This document shows, piece by piece, positions 25,650-33,831 of a stretch of DNA of 46,687 nucleotides. Below the pieces are notes generated by a model. The model ran no database searches, was not told where the DNA came from, and saw only the letters and a program-made list of their open reading frames with translations. The translations under genes were made by a program, and so were the position numbers. Position 1 is the first letter of the stretch; each line of letters opens with the position of its first letter. This stretch comes from Clostridiales bacterium (GTDB lineage Bacteria; Bacillota; Clostridia; Saccharofermentanales; Saccharofermentanaceae). The stretch covers positions 1 to 46,687 of the forward strand of contig JAFZWA010000025.1 of assembly GCA_017617525.1 (NCBI GenBank), given 5' to 3'.

Positions 25650-28387
25650 ACGTCTTCCGCAAAGACAATCTGATCTCATGGAAAGAAACAAGAACGAAGA
25701 TATGTCTTCTTGCGTCTTTTTTGCTGCCGGTCGTTGTACTTCTTCTTGTGGCGTACAAATTCAAACTGTACCCGTTTACTTCCAACTGCCTGATCACCGA
25801 ATCCATGCAGGAAACGTATCTTCCCGTAGTGACCGAGCTTCGAAGAAAACTCTTCGCCCGCGAGTCCCTGTTCTACACATGGAATGTCGGTGGCGGCGCG
25901 AACTTCTGGGCATGGATCGGCGCTTATGCCATGAGTCCTTTTACTCTGATCTATCTACTGTTCCCGGTAAGTAGAATCGCGCAGGCCACAGAGATCATTT
26001 TTGTTCTGAAGGCAGCGACGGCTTCGCTCTGCTTGTTCCTGATGCTCTGGAAAAAAGAGAACGTCGTTTCGCCGATCAGCGTCGGACTTTCTACCGCTTA
26101 CGGTCTTAGCGCTTACGTTCTTACCTATTCACAGCAGCCTTGGATACTGGATACGGTCATCTTGCTCCCGCTTTTGATCCTGACACTTCACCAGCTGATC
26201 CTCGGCAAAAGGAACTGGGCGTTCGCGATTACCTGCGCGCTGGTCGGTATCACCTGCTGTCAGGCCGGGATCTATATGCTGTTCTTTGTTGTCGCGATCT
26301 TCCCGCTTCTTTACCTTCAGGCCCGTTTTGACGGAAAAGAACTTCCCAAGTTATCGGAGATCATCAAATATTTCTTTATCTATCTGTGCATCGGCGTCGC
26401 GCTTTCCGCCATCGTGTGGGTCCCGTACATCCGCGCTCTTGGACAGACGGTCCCGGGCCATCAGACTCTGGACATCTTCGAAGATCTCAAGGCCGATATC
26501 AAGACATGGGATTTCATCGAGCGGGCAGCATTTTCTCCGTCGCTGATCTTCCCGTCGGACTCCGTGCAGGATCCTTCCGTATACTGCGGCATCTTCACGA
26601 TCATCCTTGCAATCCTGTATGGTCTTTCTTCCAAGATCCGATTCACCGAAAAGCTTTATTCCTATTGCGCGATCGTCGTGATCTACGGCACCATCGCGTT
26701 CCGTCCGACCCGCTTCATCATGAACGGATTCCACTATTCGATCGAAGGTGAGTTCCCGCAGACGATACTGATCTCGTTCCTTCTCGTCTTTATCGCCGGA
26801 CGACTTCTTTCCCGCGGAATACTCATTGAAAACAGAAATCAGCTTTGGTTTGCCGCAGGACTCCTGGCCACTTTCATGACGCTCCGCGCCGCCATCTCCG
26901 ATACCGCTTCGTACGCGTCCTTCGCCGTATACATGGCGATCGCGCTTTTGATCATTTACTTTGCTTCGACATATAAGCTTCACACTTCAAAGAGCAACGA
27001 AACTCCTTTCTGGATGGCGGTCATCGCCCTTGCCATGGTCGTTGAGTCGGGTCTTTCTTTCTATGGCCCGATCAAGGAAAAGTACTGGCATCAGGTTGCT
27101 CAGAGGAACATGCTCTTCGCCGATACTTCGGAAGGATTTGAGCTGACTCCCGAAACGATCGAAGAAGTGAAGAATAACAGGGTCTATCAGATCGACAACT
27201 CTGTGCTCTATAAAGAGTCGGATCCGTCTAAAACAGAATTACTCCGCTCGAAAAGCACTTTCGGACAAAATGGGTCTTTCATGCTCGTCGAGGATCAGAC
27301 CTCAGACAATTACGGACTTCTTTATGGCATTCCGTCGCTTTCTTCCGATTCCTATCTGACACCGAAGCGTTACTCCGAAGTGCTTCGCATGCTGGGAATC
27401 AACAAGAACACCGACGGCACGAAGATCATCCCGCGTTCGGGAACAAGGATCACGGATCTGTTCCTGAACCTTTGGACCTCAAAAGCCGAAAACATTACTG
27501 CCGCTGAAAAAGAACTGGCGGAATCCCTTTACTCAAACGGTTACTTCCTGACGACCCCGAATGTATTTGAAGACATTTTCGTTTCGGATGACCCGTTTGT
27601 GGTACAGAATAACCTCGCTTATCAGCTCGCTTCGGTCAAGCCCTTTACGAAAATGAGGATGGAGACCATTGATACGGATAACATCAGTCAGAGTGACGAC
27701 GGTTCTTTCCGCGCGGTCGAAAAGGACAAGCGCGCGGTGATCGAACTTGAGTCCGAGGACTTCTTAAGCTCTATTAATATTCCTATATATATATGTTGCA
27801 CCAGCTCCTGCGCGGTTGGTATCGATGTTGAACTCGAGGATATCGAAGGCAACGTTAAGGTGATCGATCGTAAGTCAAACGTAAGCGGAGCCATCATCAA
27901 TGTCACAAACGGAGAGACGATCAACAGAAGATTGAGAGTCGTAGTAAATATTTCCATGACTGACGATAAGGATTTCAAAGTCAGTGTCGTTACGGCTGAC
28001 CGTGAGAAGCTGTCATGGATGGAAGAGATGATGAAGAACAACGCGTTTTCGATCACATCCCATAAGTCCGACTCTATGGAAGGTACGATCAACGCGACTT
28101 CTTCCGGCGAAGTGGTATGGGGCATTCCGTTTGACAGCGGCTGGTCCGTTTCCGTCGACGGGAAAAGAACCTATACTTTTGCCGCGTATAAAGCTTTCCT
28201 CGGAATCCATATTCCGACGGGCACTCATGAGATCAAGCTCACTTACACAACTCCGGGATTCGTCCTCGGCGCGTGTGTGTCCACGGGAGCGCTGCTCATG
28301 ATGAGTTTCCTTGCCGTGATGAGTAAACTTCCGAAAAAGAAGAAAGAGGAAGAGACAAAAGAAGAGAAAGAGGACGAGAAAGCATGA
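25646..28387 (+). CDS. YfhO-family membrane protein (2), divergent paralogue
   Basis: The 913-residue protein has the same architecture as the preceding YfhO gene, which it overlaps by ATGA. The landmark SLFYTWNVGGGANFWAWIGA aligns with the first paralogue. In the first outer loop it has ITESMQETYLP where the paralogue has TVDCYHQYAP; aligned back from the shared ELR, the aspartate is replaced by serine with a glutamate next to it. It ends in a charged Lys/Glu tail. A partner subunit, a changed specificity or loss of catalysis are all possible. GGAGG before the start supports active translation. Confidence 0.75.
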   Translation: MNVFRKDNLISWKETRTKICLLASFLLPVVVLLLVAYKFKLYPFTSNCLITESMQETYLPVVTELRRKLFARESLFYTWNVGGGANFWAWIGAYAMSPFTLIYLLFPVSRIAQATEIIFVLKAATASLCLFLMLWKKENVVSPISVGLSTAYGLSAYVLTYSQQPWILDTVILLPLLILTLHQLILGKRNWAFAITCALVGITCCQAGIYMLFFVVAIFPLLYLQARFDGKELPKLSEIIKYFFIYLCIGVALSAIVWVPYIRALGQTVPGHQTLDIFEDLKADIKTWDFIERAAFSPSLIFPSDSVQDPSVYCGIFTIILAILYGLSSKIRFTEKLYSYCAIVVIYGTIAFRPTRFIMNGFHYSIEGEFPQTILISFLLVFIAGRLLSRGILIENRNQLWFAAGLLATFMTLRAAISDTASYASFAVYMAIALLIIYFASTYKLHTSKSNETPFWMAVIALAMVVESGLSFYGPIKEKYWHQVAQRNMLFADTSEGFELTPETIEEVKNNRVYQIDNSVLYKESDPSKTELLRSKSTFGQNGSFMLVEDQTSDNYGLLYGIPSLSSDSYLTPKRYSEVLRMLGINKNTDGTKIIPRSGTRITDLFLNLWTSKAENITAAEKELAESLYSNGYFLTTPNVFEDIFVSDDPFVVQNNLAYQLASVKPFTKMRMETIDTDNISQSDDGSFRAVEKDKRAVIELESEDFLSSINIPIYICCTSSCAVGIDVELEDIEGNVKVIDRKSNVSGAIINVTNGETINRRLRVVVNISMTDDKDFKVSVVTADREKLSWMEEMMKNNAFSITSHKSDSMEGTINATSSGEVVWGIPFDSGWSVSVDGKRTYTFAAYKAFLGIHIPTGTHEIKLTYTTPGFVLGACVSTGALLMMSFLAVMSKLPKKKKEEETKEEKEDEKA

Positions 28388-29403
28388 TGAATGAAAATGT
28401 TTTCCCAATGACCTTTGTTGTATTCGACATGGAATGGAATCAGCCGATCCCGTACATGCCGTCTCCGGTCGACCCCAAGATCCTGCCGGGTGAGATCATC
28501 GAGATCGGTGCCGTGAAGGTACAGATGAATTCCGAAAATGACTACATCCTGTCCCAGCCGTTCTCCATGGTGATACGCCCGACCTACTATCGCATCATGA
28601 ACAAGCAGGTCTCCAAGGTCATCAACAAGAGTACGGATGATCTCAAAAGCGGACTGCCGTTCGAAGAGGTCTACCGCAGATTCACGGAATGGTGCGGGGA
28701 AGACTTTGTTCTTTGTGCGTGGGGAGATTCGGATATTTCTATCTTGAAGGCCAATCTGAAGATCCACGGACTCTCTTCGGAGATCAACGACAGATTCCTG
28801 GATATCCAGCCGCTTTTCGGAAGAGTGGCAGAGAATACGGCCCAGCAGAGAAGTGTCGCGTATGCCGTAGACTTTTACCGGATCCCGAAAACAGACGATT
28901 TCCATAGCGCCGAAAGAGACGCCTGGTACGAAGCCCGCGTTCTGAAAGAGGCATTGATCGATTATTTCGTGATCCGCAGTAAAGATCCGGGAAATGAGAA
29001 GGACTGTCCGCATCTTCGTACGTATATTTCCAATCCGAATCTGACGACTCAGAAGAAATGGCGAAGTGAGGTCTTTTCTTCTGAGAAAGAAGCGATTAAA
29101 ATGACATTGCGCGAACCGATGAATTGTCCGATCTGCGAATCTCCTCTTGATTGTGAGATCGACTGGTTCGCTTCCGGTCACAGCTGGCTTTCGCTGTGGA
29201 TGTGCCCGACACACGGATCTCTTTCTGGAAAGATCAGGGCGAAGAGAACTCCCAAACAGGAATTCTTCGGCGGCGGTCAATTGAGATTCGTAAATGGAAA
29301 TGCAGCACGATATGTTCGTGAAAAATGGCAGGAGAAAAATGAGAAGGAGGATAGATCTGCTGTAATTGCCAACGAATGTGAAGATAATTGTGAAGAAATG
29401 TGA
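28384..29403 (+). CDS. DEDDh 3'-5' exonuclease with C-terminal cysteine cluster
   Basis: The 339-residue protein has an RNase T/DnaQ-type exonuclease fold. Exo I is FVVFDMEWN with D15 and E17, the middle motif is FVLCAWGDSDISIL, and the last motif is RDAWYEARVL. The C-terminal 110 residues contain CPICESPLDC and LWMCPTHGSLSG, which look like a zinc-binding treble-clef or ribbon. It overlaps the second YfhO gene by 4 bp. It may process RNA or DNA ends; why it is coupled to envelope genes is unclear. Its last codons contain one copy of the 19-bp repeat found again at 34056. Confidence 0.75.
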   Translation: MMNENVFPMTFVVFDMEWNQPIPYMPSPVDPKILPGEIIEIGAVKVQMNSENDYILSQPFSMVIRPTYYRIMNKQVSKVINKSTDDLKSGLPFEEVYRRFTEWCGEDFVLCAWGDSDISILKANLKIHGLSSEINDRFLDIQPLFGRVAENTAQQRSVAYAVDFYRIPKTDDFHSAERDAWYEARVLKEALIDYFVIRSKDPGNEKDCPHLRTYISNPNLTTQKKWRSEVFSSEKEAIKMTLREPMNCPICESPLDCEIDWFASGHSWLSLWMCPTHGSLSGKIRAKRTPKQEFFGGGQLRFVNGNAARYVREKWQEKNEKEDRSAVIANECEDNCEEM

Positions 29404-29404
29404 A
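29386..29404 (+). repeat. 19-bp direct repeat, copy 1
   Basis: AATTGTGAAGAAATGTGAA occurs here across the stop codon of the exonuclease gene, and again, identically, at 34056-34074. The 11-mer ATTTCTTCACA at 33846-33856 is part of it in inverted orientation. The two copies bracket the PilX-like gene, the non-coding stretch and the four pilin genes. Confidence 0.7.
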
Positions 29405-29443
29405 CTTTCCAGTTGAAAGGCTTTATTTTTGCATTTATCTAAA

Positions 29444-29449
29444 TATAAT
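29444..29449 (+). promoter_or_regulatory. candidate -10 of the PilX-like gene
   Basis: TATAAT lies in an AT-rich 125-bp gap, 80 bases before the start. A TTTATT 16 bp upstream is only a weak -35. Confidence 0.4.
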
Positions 29450-29528
29450 GATAATTAAGTATAACCAAAAAAATGTAACTTAGAAGAATTGATTCAAAAA
29501 TTGAGACAGAAAATTGGAGGCAACAAAG

Positions 29529-31457
29529 ATGAAGTTGTTACAATTAGATAAGTTTCACAAGAAGAACAACAAGCGAGGCGGCATGCTCGTCCTCGTTCTG
29601 ATGATCTTCGGTGTTTCACTTATCCTCATTTCATCTGCACTGTCGATCACAATGTCCAGCCGTTCCCGTTACTATGTTGACGTGGAGCGCAGCCAGGAAA
29701 GACTGACTCTTACCTGCGCAGCTGAGGCAGTAATCGATGCCATTCAAGCACAGGAACTTACAGACGCCCAGCTTCAGCAGATGTCGTCAAACACTCACGC
29801 CGTGTACAATATTACCGGTTCGACTAAAACATCTGTGAAACAAGGCGCTGCTGCAGCAGATGGTAGTGCTAATATCGCTCCTGGTCTTTCGACCAGCGCG
29901 TCTAATGGTACGACCATGAAGGTAAAACCTGTTACGGGATCACAGGATCTCATCCTTGACTTCCAGACGAAGATCATCGTTACAGGCGATAATACCAAGG
30001 CTGAGGGCCTCAGAGTATACCTGAAGTACACACCGCCGGCCCCGACACCGTCTGTTTGTGAAAACATGGTTACTTGCGGTGAGGATGGTTCTTATAACGA
30101 CATCCCGAAGCTCGAAGTAAACGGTACAGAATCCTTTACAGTATTCCATGGTAACGTAGAGCTCGCATCCGGTTCCGGTTCCTACATCTACAACCCGACA
30201 GTTATTACCGGTGTTGTAAAGGGTGGTGCAGGTACGGTCTACCACAACGACGTTGTTTTCTACGGACCGAATGCAGGTATCGACGTAGTTTCCCCTGGTA
30301 ACGGTGTCACGATCGCTTCCGGCGAAGGTGACTTCTACTTCCTGGGTATTACTATGGGTACTAACTCCTCAAATCAGAGCGTATTCAGAAACTCATCCGG
30401 TTCCGCAGCTGTTCCGAATGGATTTAACGTAAAAGCTGATGGTGCTTACTTCTACAAGGCCAACATGACAGTTAATGACTGGACAATGCGTGATAGCGGC
30501 GCTGGTACAACATACTGGGTATCCGGTTCCGGAAGTAGCCTTAACCGTACAAATAACTGGGGTGGTAACATCGCGATCAAAGATGGCGGTCAAGTAAACT
30601 TCGCTTCTGGCGCTGGTACGGTTTATAACTCCATCTCTGAAGTTAGTGATACTACTACTCAGAACACTTACAATCGTCTGAAGAACAAAGCGGATTACTA
30701 TCTGTCGAGTTCTGCACTTAAAGCAGCTGCTGAGAGAGAAATCCCGACTGCTGCGGAACAGCAGGCGATCTACGGTGCATATAGAACAGGTGAGACGATC
30801 CCGAATATCTCCGGTGTTCAGAATCTGCATGGTAATAAGGCTTACAAGCTTACGGGTGGTACCTATTCTTATGGTCGTGTTCGTATCAATCTTGCTGAAG
30901 GTGATACAACGATCTATGTCGCAGGAAGCTGCACATTCAAGTCGTTCTGCTTTGAAGTATCCAATGCTACTACTCATAAGCTGACATTCGTTCTTGATTA
31001 CGGCGTATCCTTCAAGTTCGTTGATCAGCCTGATTTCTGGAGCAGCGTTACGGATCCTACAACCGGAACAAGTTATCCGTACGTTCAGGGTATCATTGCT
31101 TGTGACGTACGTAACGGATATGCCTTCAACAATCCGCACGGTGGTGACCTCCGTGGTAAGGAAGGTGAAGAGCCGGCAGCAATCGTTGTAGGTCTTGGTA
31201 AGAACGTATTCGAGGCTGGTCGTGCACAGGTTGTAGATGCTTACATCTCTCTGGCCGGTAAAGGCACAGACGCTAGTACGGTAACTCTTAAGGATAAGGT
31301 TCACTTCTATGGTCGTTTTGAGGCTGTAAAAGTTGACACAGGTAACTCTGATAACCTTAAGATGCAGAGCTGCCCGAAGCTCGGTGAAGGACACAACACA
31401 CCGACTCCGTTGACAACTTGCTACACCGCAGAGAAGTACGAGTATTACACTGCGTAA
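29529..31457 (+). CDS. large PilX-like pilus-associated protein
   Basis: The 642-residue protein begins at ATG 29529, 8 bases after GGAGG; a TTG at 29514 is part of that site. The N terminus has NNKRGGMLVLVLMIFGVSLI, then SSRSRYYVDVERSQERLTLT and CAAEAVIDAI. This is the PilX-N pattern: a Gly before a hydrophobic helix, no Glu5, then a helical spine. About 560 residues follow, rich in Gly, Ser, Asn and Thr, with short beta-type repeats (for example GSGSYIYNPTVITGVVKGGAG) that suggest a beta-helix. It is probably a surface-exposed minor pilin or adhesin at the pilus tip. It lies on the strand opposite to the other pilus genes, with terminator-like hairpins after it. Confidence 0.6.
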   Translation: MKLLQLDKFHKKNNKRGGMLVLVLMIFGVSLILISSALSITMSSRSRYYVDVERSQERLTLTCAAEAVIDAIQAQELTDAQLQQMSSNTHAVYNITGSTKTSVKQGAAAADGSANIAPGLSTSASNGTTMKVKPVTGSQDLILDFQTKIIVTGDNTKAEGLRVYLKYTPPAPTPSVCENMVTCGEDGSYNDIPKLEVNGTESFTVFHGNVELASGSGSYIYNPTVITGVVKGGAGTVYHNDVVFYGPNAGIDVVSPGNGVTIASGEGDFYFLGITMGTNSSNQSVFRNSSGSAAVPNGFNVKADGAYFYKANMTVNDWTMRDSGAGTTYWVSGSGSSLNRTNNWGGNIAIKDGGQVNFASGAGTVYNSISEVSDTTTQNTYNRLKNKADYYLSSSALKAAAEREIPTAAEQQAIYGAYRTGETIPNISGVQNLHGNKAYKLTGGTYSYGRVRINLAEGDTTIYVAGSCTFKSFCFEVSNATTHKLTFVLDYGVSFKFVDQPDFWSSVTDPTTGTSYPYVQGIIACDVRNGYAFNNPHGGDLRGKEGEEPAAIVVGLGKNVFEAGRAQVVDAYISLAGKGTDASTVTLKDKVHFYGRFEAVKVDTGNSDNLKMQSCPKLGEGHNTPTPLTTCYTAEKYEYYTA

Positions 31458-31491
31458 GTTATTGCAAGAGAATTAAGACTTGTTAACCTGA

Positions 31492-31513
31492 GGGGGGCTC
31501 GAAAGAGCCCCCC
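31492..31513 (+). terminator. terminator-like hairpin after the PilX-like gene
   Basis: GGGGGGCTC, loop GAAA, GAGCCCCCC is a perfect 9-bp stem with a GNRA-type loop. The bases directly after it are AAATTATT, and a T run comes only at 31531. Termination is likely but not of ideal form. Confidence 0.6.
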
Positions 31514-32094
31514 AAATTATTCCCCGGCATTTTTTTGTACATCCAGTCATTCGATCCGCAATAAAGAGCACGAGAGTACATAAGCAATCCCTCTTAAACA
31601 AAAAGCCTTCCGTCCAAAGAAACGGAAGGCTTTGTTGTATACGAGCTTATTTGGCCGAAAATCACGCGAGAACGTTCAAACAGTATCGTAATCACATATA
31701 TGCATCCACGAAGCTCACGGCACCGTAGAAGACGAAATACGCATATGGCCAACAGGAAGAATTCGCATAGTCTCATACGAGGAAATGAAAGAATCCGGAT
31801 CAGAGTGTATACGTCAGATAAGTAATCTGAACTGGTTGTCGTATAGGCAGACACGCCAGAACGTGCAAATGAGACCTTTCGAGCGAAAATAGATATTGCA
31901 TATGTATCTGTTAAGATCTCGTGAAATAAGACGTATCTGGAGCGCTACAGTGCATATTCATTTTAAGGATCCAACACATATATGAGGCGTTGAGAGCCGA
32001 TTATCTGAAAGAGCAGAGGAATCGGTTGATCACAAAAATATAAAAAGGTGAGAAGCGCTCTATATTAGAACTCATGATCGTAGCAAGAGAACGC
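31514..32094. other. unexplained non-coding stretch between convergent pilus genes
   Basis: No convincing gene is present on either strand. A hairpin at 31602-31633 (AAAGCCTTCCGT/ACGGAAGGCTTT, 8-base loop) could be a second terminator. From about 31640 to 32090 the DNA holds an imperfect 18-bp direct repeat, CACGCGAGAACGTTCAAA (31663-31680) and CACGCCAGAACGTGCAAA (31852-31869). The 10-mer CACATATATG occurs at 31693 and 31975. A non-coding RNA, a decayed gene or a recombination target are all possible. Confidence 0.5.
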
Positions 32095-32124
32095 AAAAAA
32101 AAGGCTGTCTCTTTCGAGACAGCC
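32095..32124 (-). terminator. terminator of the minor pilin operon
   Basis: GGCTGTCTC (32103-32111), loop TTTC, GAGACAGCC (32116-32124) is flanked by AAAAAAAA at 32095-32102, which is a U tract on the - strand. It follows the last minor pilin gene. Confidence 0.85.
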
Positions 32125-32146
32125 TCTTAATCACTTGAAAGATATG

Positions 32147-32689
32147 TCAGCTGATTGGTTCTACTGTTGTGTAACTGCAATACGGAGAATTCGTAAGAGG
32201 TTCGATGTTCTCTGGTTTGCAAGCTGCGAGATAAATCGTTACAGAGTCACTGTATGCTACTCCTGTAGAAGGATCAGCATTGTCAGTCATCTCAATGACA
32301 ACAGTCGCAGTCTTGGAAGCCGCATTTGTCGAGATCTTCAAATTGAGTCTCCATCTTGCATCGCCGCTTGATGTATGGTACTGAGTAAAGCCCGGAAGAG
32401 CACTGGCATTATGAATCAACACATACTCACTGTTTCCGTCCAGCTTAATATCCTCACCACCACCGATAGAATCAGCGTTGCACAACTGCTTCTCGATCGC
32501 CCTCAAGCAAAGTGATGCATAATCGTGCATATCATTTACCACAGTGACCTTCTGATGGCTGAAAGCAACCGTCCTAAAGGTAGAGTAGAGATAGAACGAC
32601 ATCATCATCATGATGGCAATAACCAAAACCATTTCGAGAAGGGTGAAACCAGCTTTTTTCGAGGCTTTGTTTTTACAAATACGAATCAT
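32147..32689 (-). CDS. type IV minor pilin (PilW/PilJ-like)
   Basis: This 180-residue prepilin has a basic leader, then KKAGFTLLEMVLVIAIMMMM. Cleavage is expected after the Gly before F, and the Glu of LLEM is E5 of the mature protein. The head domain of about 130 residues has no close family I recognise and carries three cysteines near the end. GAGGAGGTG precedes the start by 8 bases. It is last in the minor pilin operon. Confidence 0.8.
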   Translation of the reverse strand: MIRICKNKASKKAGFTLLEMVLVIAIMMMMSFYLYSTFRTVAFSHQKVTVVNDMHDYASLCLRAIEKQLCNADSIGGGEDIKLDGNSEYVLIHNASALPGFTQYHTSSGDARWRLNLKISTNAASKTATVVIEMTDNADPSTGVAYSDSVTIYLAACKPENIEPLTNSPYCSYTTVEPIS

Positions 32690-32703
32690 AGCTTTTCACC
32701 TCC

Positions 32704-33210
32704 TCAAGAAAACGCTGCTGAATAAGTGCAACTCGGTTCGGTACACTTTGCAACATACACAATGTTTCCGCCGGAAGTCTCCTGGAAAAATCCCAGAACA
32801 CCACTACATGAAGGACACATTCTTGCCTTATACACAAAACCGTGACGGTTGGTAGTATTCAGGAAGTTCGCATCATCCGTAAAAGAAGATCCGGATGAGA
32901 AGATACTCATTCCGCCTGTTTCAGCGAAAGCATGTACCTGGAAAACACCCTTATAACCGGTACCGGAAACCATAATTGCCGTAGAAGTAGTACCTGGATG
33001 CAAGCTCGTAGTTTCTTGACCCATTGTTCTGTAACACGTACCTGCATTCTGATTGCTGACACGCTCAGCCAACGCAGTATCACCTGCATAGTTAAGAGTG
33101 GTCATGAAACCTTCATATACAATAAGTGTTACGATGAGCAAGAGAGCAACAGAGAGCATTGTCTCAAGCAAAGTAAAACCGCGCTTGGACGCTTTATTTA
33201 CACGAAACAT
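32704..33210 (-). CDS. type IV minor pilin with C-terminal zinc-ribbon-like domain
   Basis: The 168-residue prepilin has leader MFRVNKASKRG and then FTLLETMLSVALLLIVTLIV, with E5 present. The C-terminal 40 residues contain CPSCSGVLGFF and later CTEPSC, a four-cysteine pattern like a zinc ribbon, with an aromatic-rich segment between. Zinc ribbons are unusual in exported pilins; alternatively the cysteines form disulphides. The ribosome site is GAGGAGGT. It sits between the 71-residue pilin and the last minor pilin of the operon. Confidence 0.75.
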   Translation of the reverse strand: MFRVNKASKRGFTLLETMLSVALLLIVTLIVYEGFMTTLNYAGDTALAERVSNQNAGTCYRTMGQETTSLHPGTTSTAIMVSGTGYKGVFQVHAFAETGGMSIFSSGSSFTDDANFLNTTNRHGFVYKARMCPSCSGVLGFFQETSGGNIVYVAKCTEPSCTYSAAFS

Positions 33211-33223
33211 TTATCTGACCTCC

Positions 33224-33438
33224 TCAGAAACCAGCAGCAACAAATGCTGCATTCTTGGCTGCATTGTTAGATTGGAATGTTTCACGTTCTGTTGCGAGGC
33301 TTTCAGATCCCGAACGGCCTCTGGTCATATACCCAGCAATGGAAAATGTAACAACCGCAGCTAACATAACTATAATAGCAATGACAATCACGATCTCTAC
33401 GAGAGTGAAGCCACGCTTCGACTTATAGATTCTGCTCA
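33224..33438 (-). CDS. short type IV pilin-like protein (71 residues)
   Basis: ATG 33438 follows GGAGG by 6 bases; an in-frame ATG at 33451 is part of that ribosome site. MSRIYKSKRG is the leader and FTLVEIVIVIAIIVMLAAVV the start of the mature protein, with E5. Only about 35 residues follow the hydrophobic helix, too few for a normal globular head. It is first in the operon with the two larger minor pilins, behind the promoter/operator at 33466-33494. Confidence 0.75.
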
Positions 33439-33465
33439 TAATTTCCTCCAAGTATAACCACGCTC

Positions 33466-33494
33466 ATTATATCACACCGGAATCACGGTGTGAA
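33466..33494 (-). promoter_or_regulatory. promoter with spacer palindrome for the minor pilin operon
   Basis: On the - strand, TTCACA (33489-33494) and TATAAT (33466-33471, extended TGA) are 17 bp apart. The perfect dyad CACACCG-N6-CGGTGTG (33473-33492) fills the spacer and overlaps the -35, the classic place for a repressor or a spacer-bending activator. Confidence 0.7.
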
Positions 33495-33517
33495 TACCCA
33501 AATTGTTAATAAAGAGT

Positions 33518-33549
33518 TAAAAAAAGAGGGGGCTAAAAGCCCCCCCTCT
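33518..33549 (-). terminator. terminator after the 63-residue pilin gene
   Basis: A G-run/C-run stem (about 33525-33533 with 33539-33549, loop TAAAA) is followed on the - strand by a U tract made by the A run at 33519-33525. It isolates the small pilin gene from the minor pilin operon. Confidence 0.8.
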
Positions 33550-33571
33550 GTTAAGTCTTAACTCTCAACTA

Positions 33572-33763
33572 TTAGGTGATCTCAGAAAGTACATCAGAGA
33601 TAGCCTGATTGTGCTCAGAAATGGATGCTGTAGCGGACTTAGCCTTGTTGAGGTATGTGCTTACTGTAAAGAATACAACTGCAGCAAGGATAACGATGAT
33701 AGCGATAACGAGTACCATTTCAACGAGTGTAAAACCTTTTTTGTTCTTCTGAATCTTCTTCAT
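33572..33763 (-). CDS. very short type IV pilin (63 residues), possible major pilin
   Basis: MKKIQKNKKG is the leader and FTLVEMVLVIAIIVILAAVV the mature start, with E5. The tail (STYLNKAKSATASISEHNQ and about 10 more residues) continues the helix and has no globular head, giving a mature protein of about 53 residues. The gene has its own good promoter, a strong GGAGG site and its own terminator, as expected for an abundant subunit. It could be the major pilin, or a helix-only pilin that needs partner head domains, as in some Geobacter-type pili. Confidence 0.75.
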   Translation of the reverse strand: MKKIQKNKKGFTLVEMVLVIAIIVILAAVVFFTVSTYLNKAKSATASISEHNQAISDVLSEIT

Positions 33764-33803
33764 AAAAAGTTCCTCCTAAATGTTTTTTTGAGTTTGTAAT
33801 TAC

Positions 33804-33831
33804 ATTATAGCAGGTGAATTTTAAAATGCAA
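33804..33831 (-). promoter_or_regulatory. promoter of the short pilin gene
   Basis: On the - strand, TTGCAT (33826-33831) and extended TGCTATAAT (-10 at 33804-33809) are 16 bp apart. The leader is about 35 bases and carries AGGAGG. Confidence 0.7.

Noticed and set aside
31594-31854. 86-codon frame on the - strand in the unexplained stretch
   Set aside because: It runs through a perfect hairpin at 31602-31633, has no ribosome site and is of unlikely composition for a gene.
31640-32090. Template/variable repeats of a diversity-generating retroelement
   Set aside because: There is no reverse transcriptase in the window, and the repeats are only 18 bp without an adenine-specific substitution pattern.
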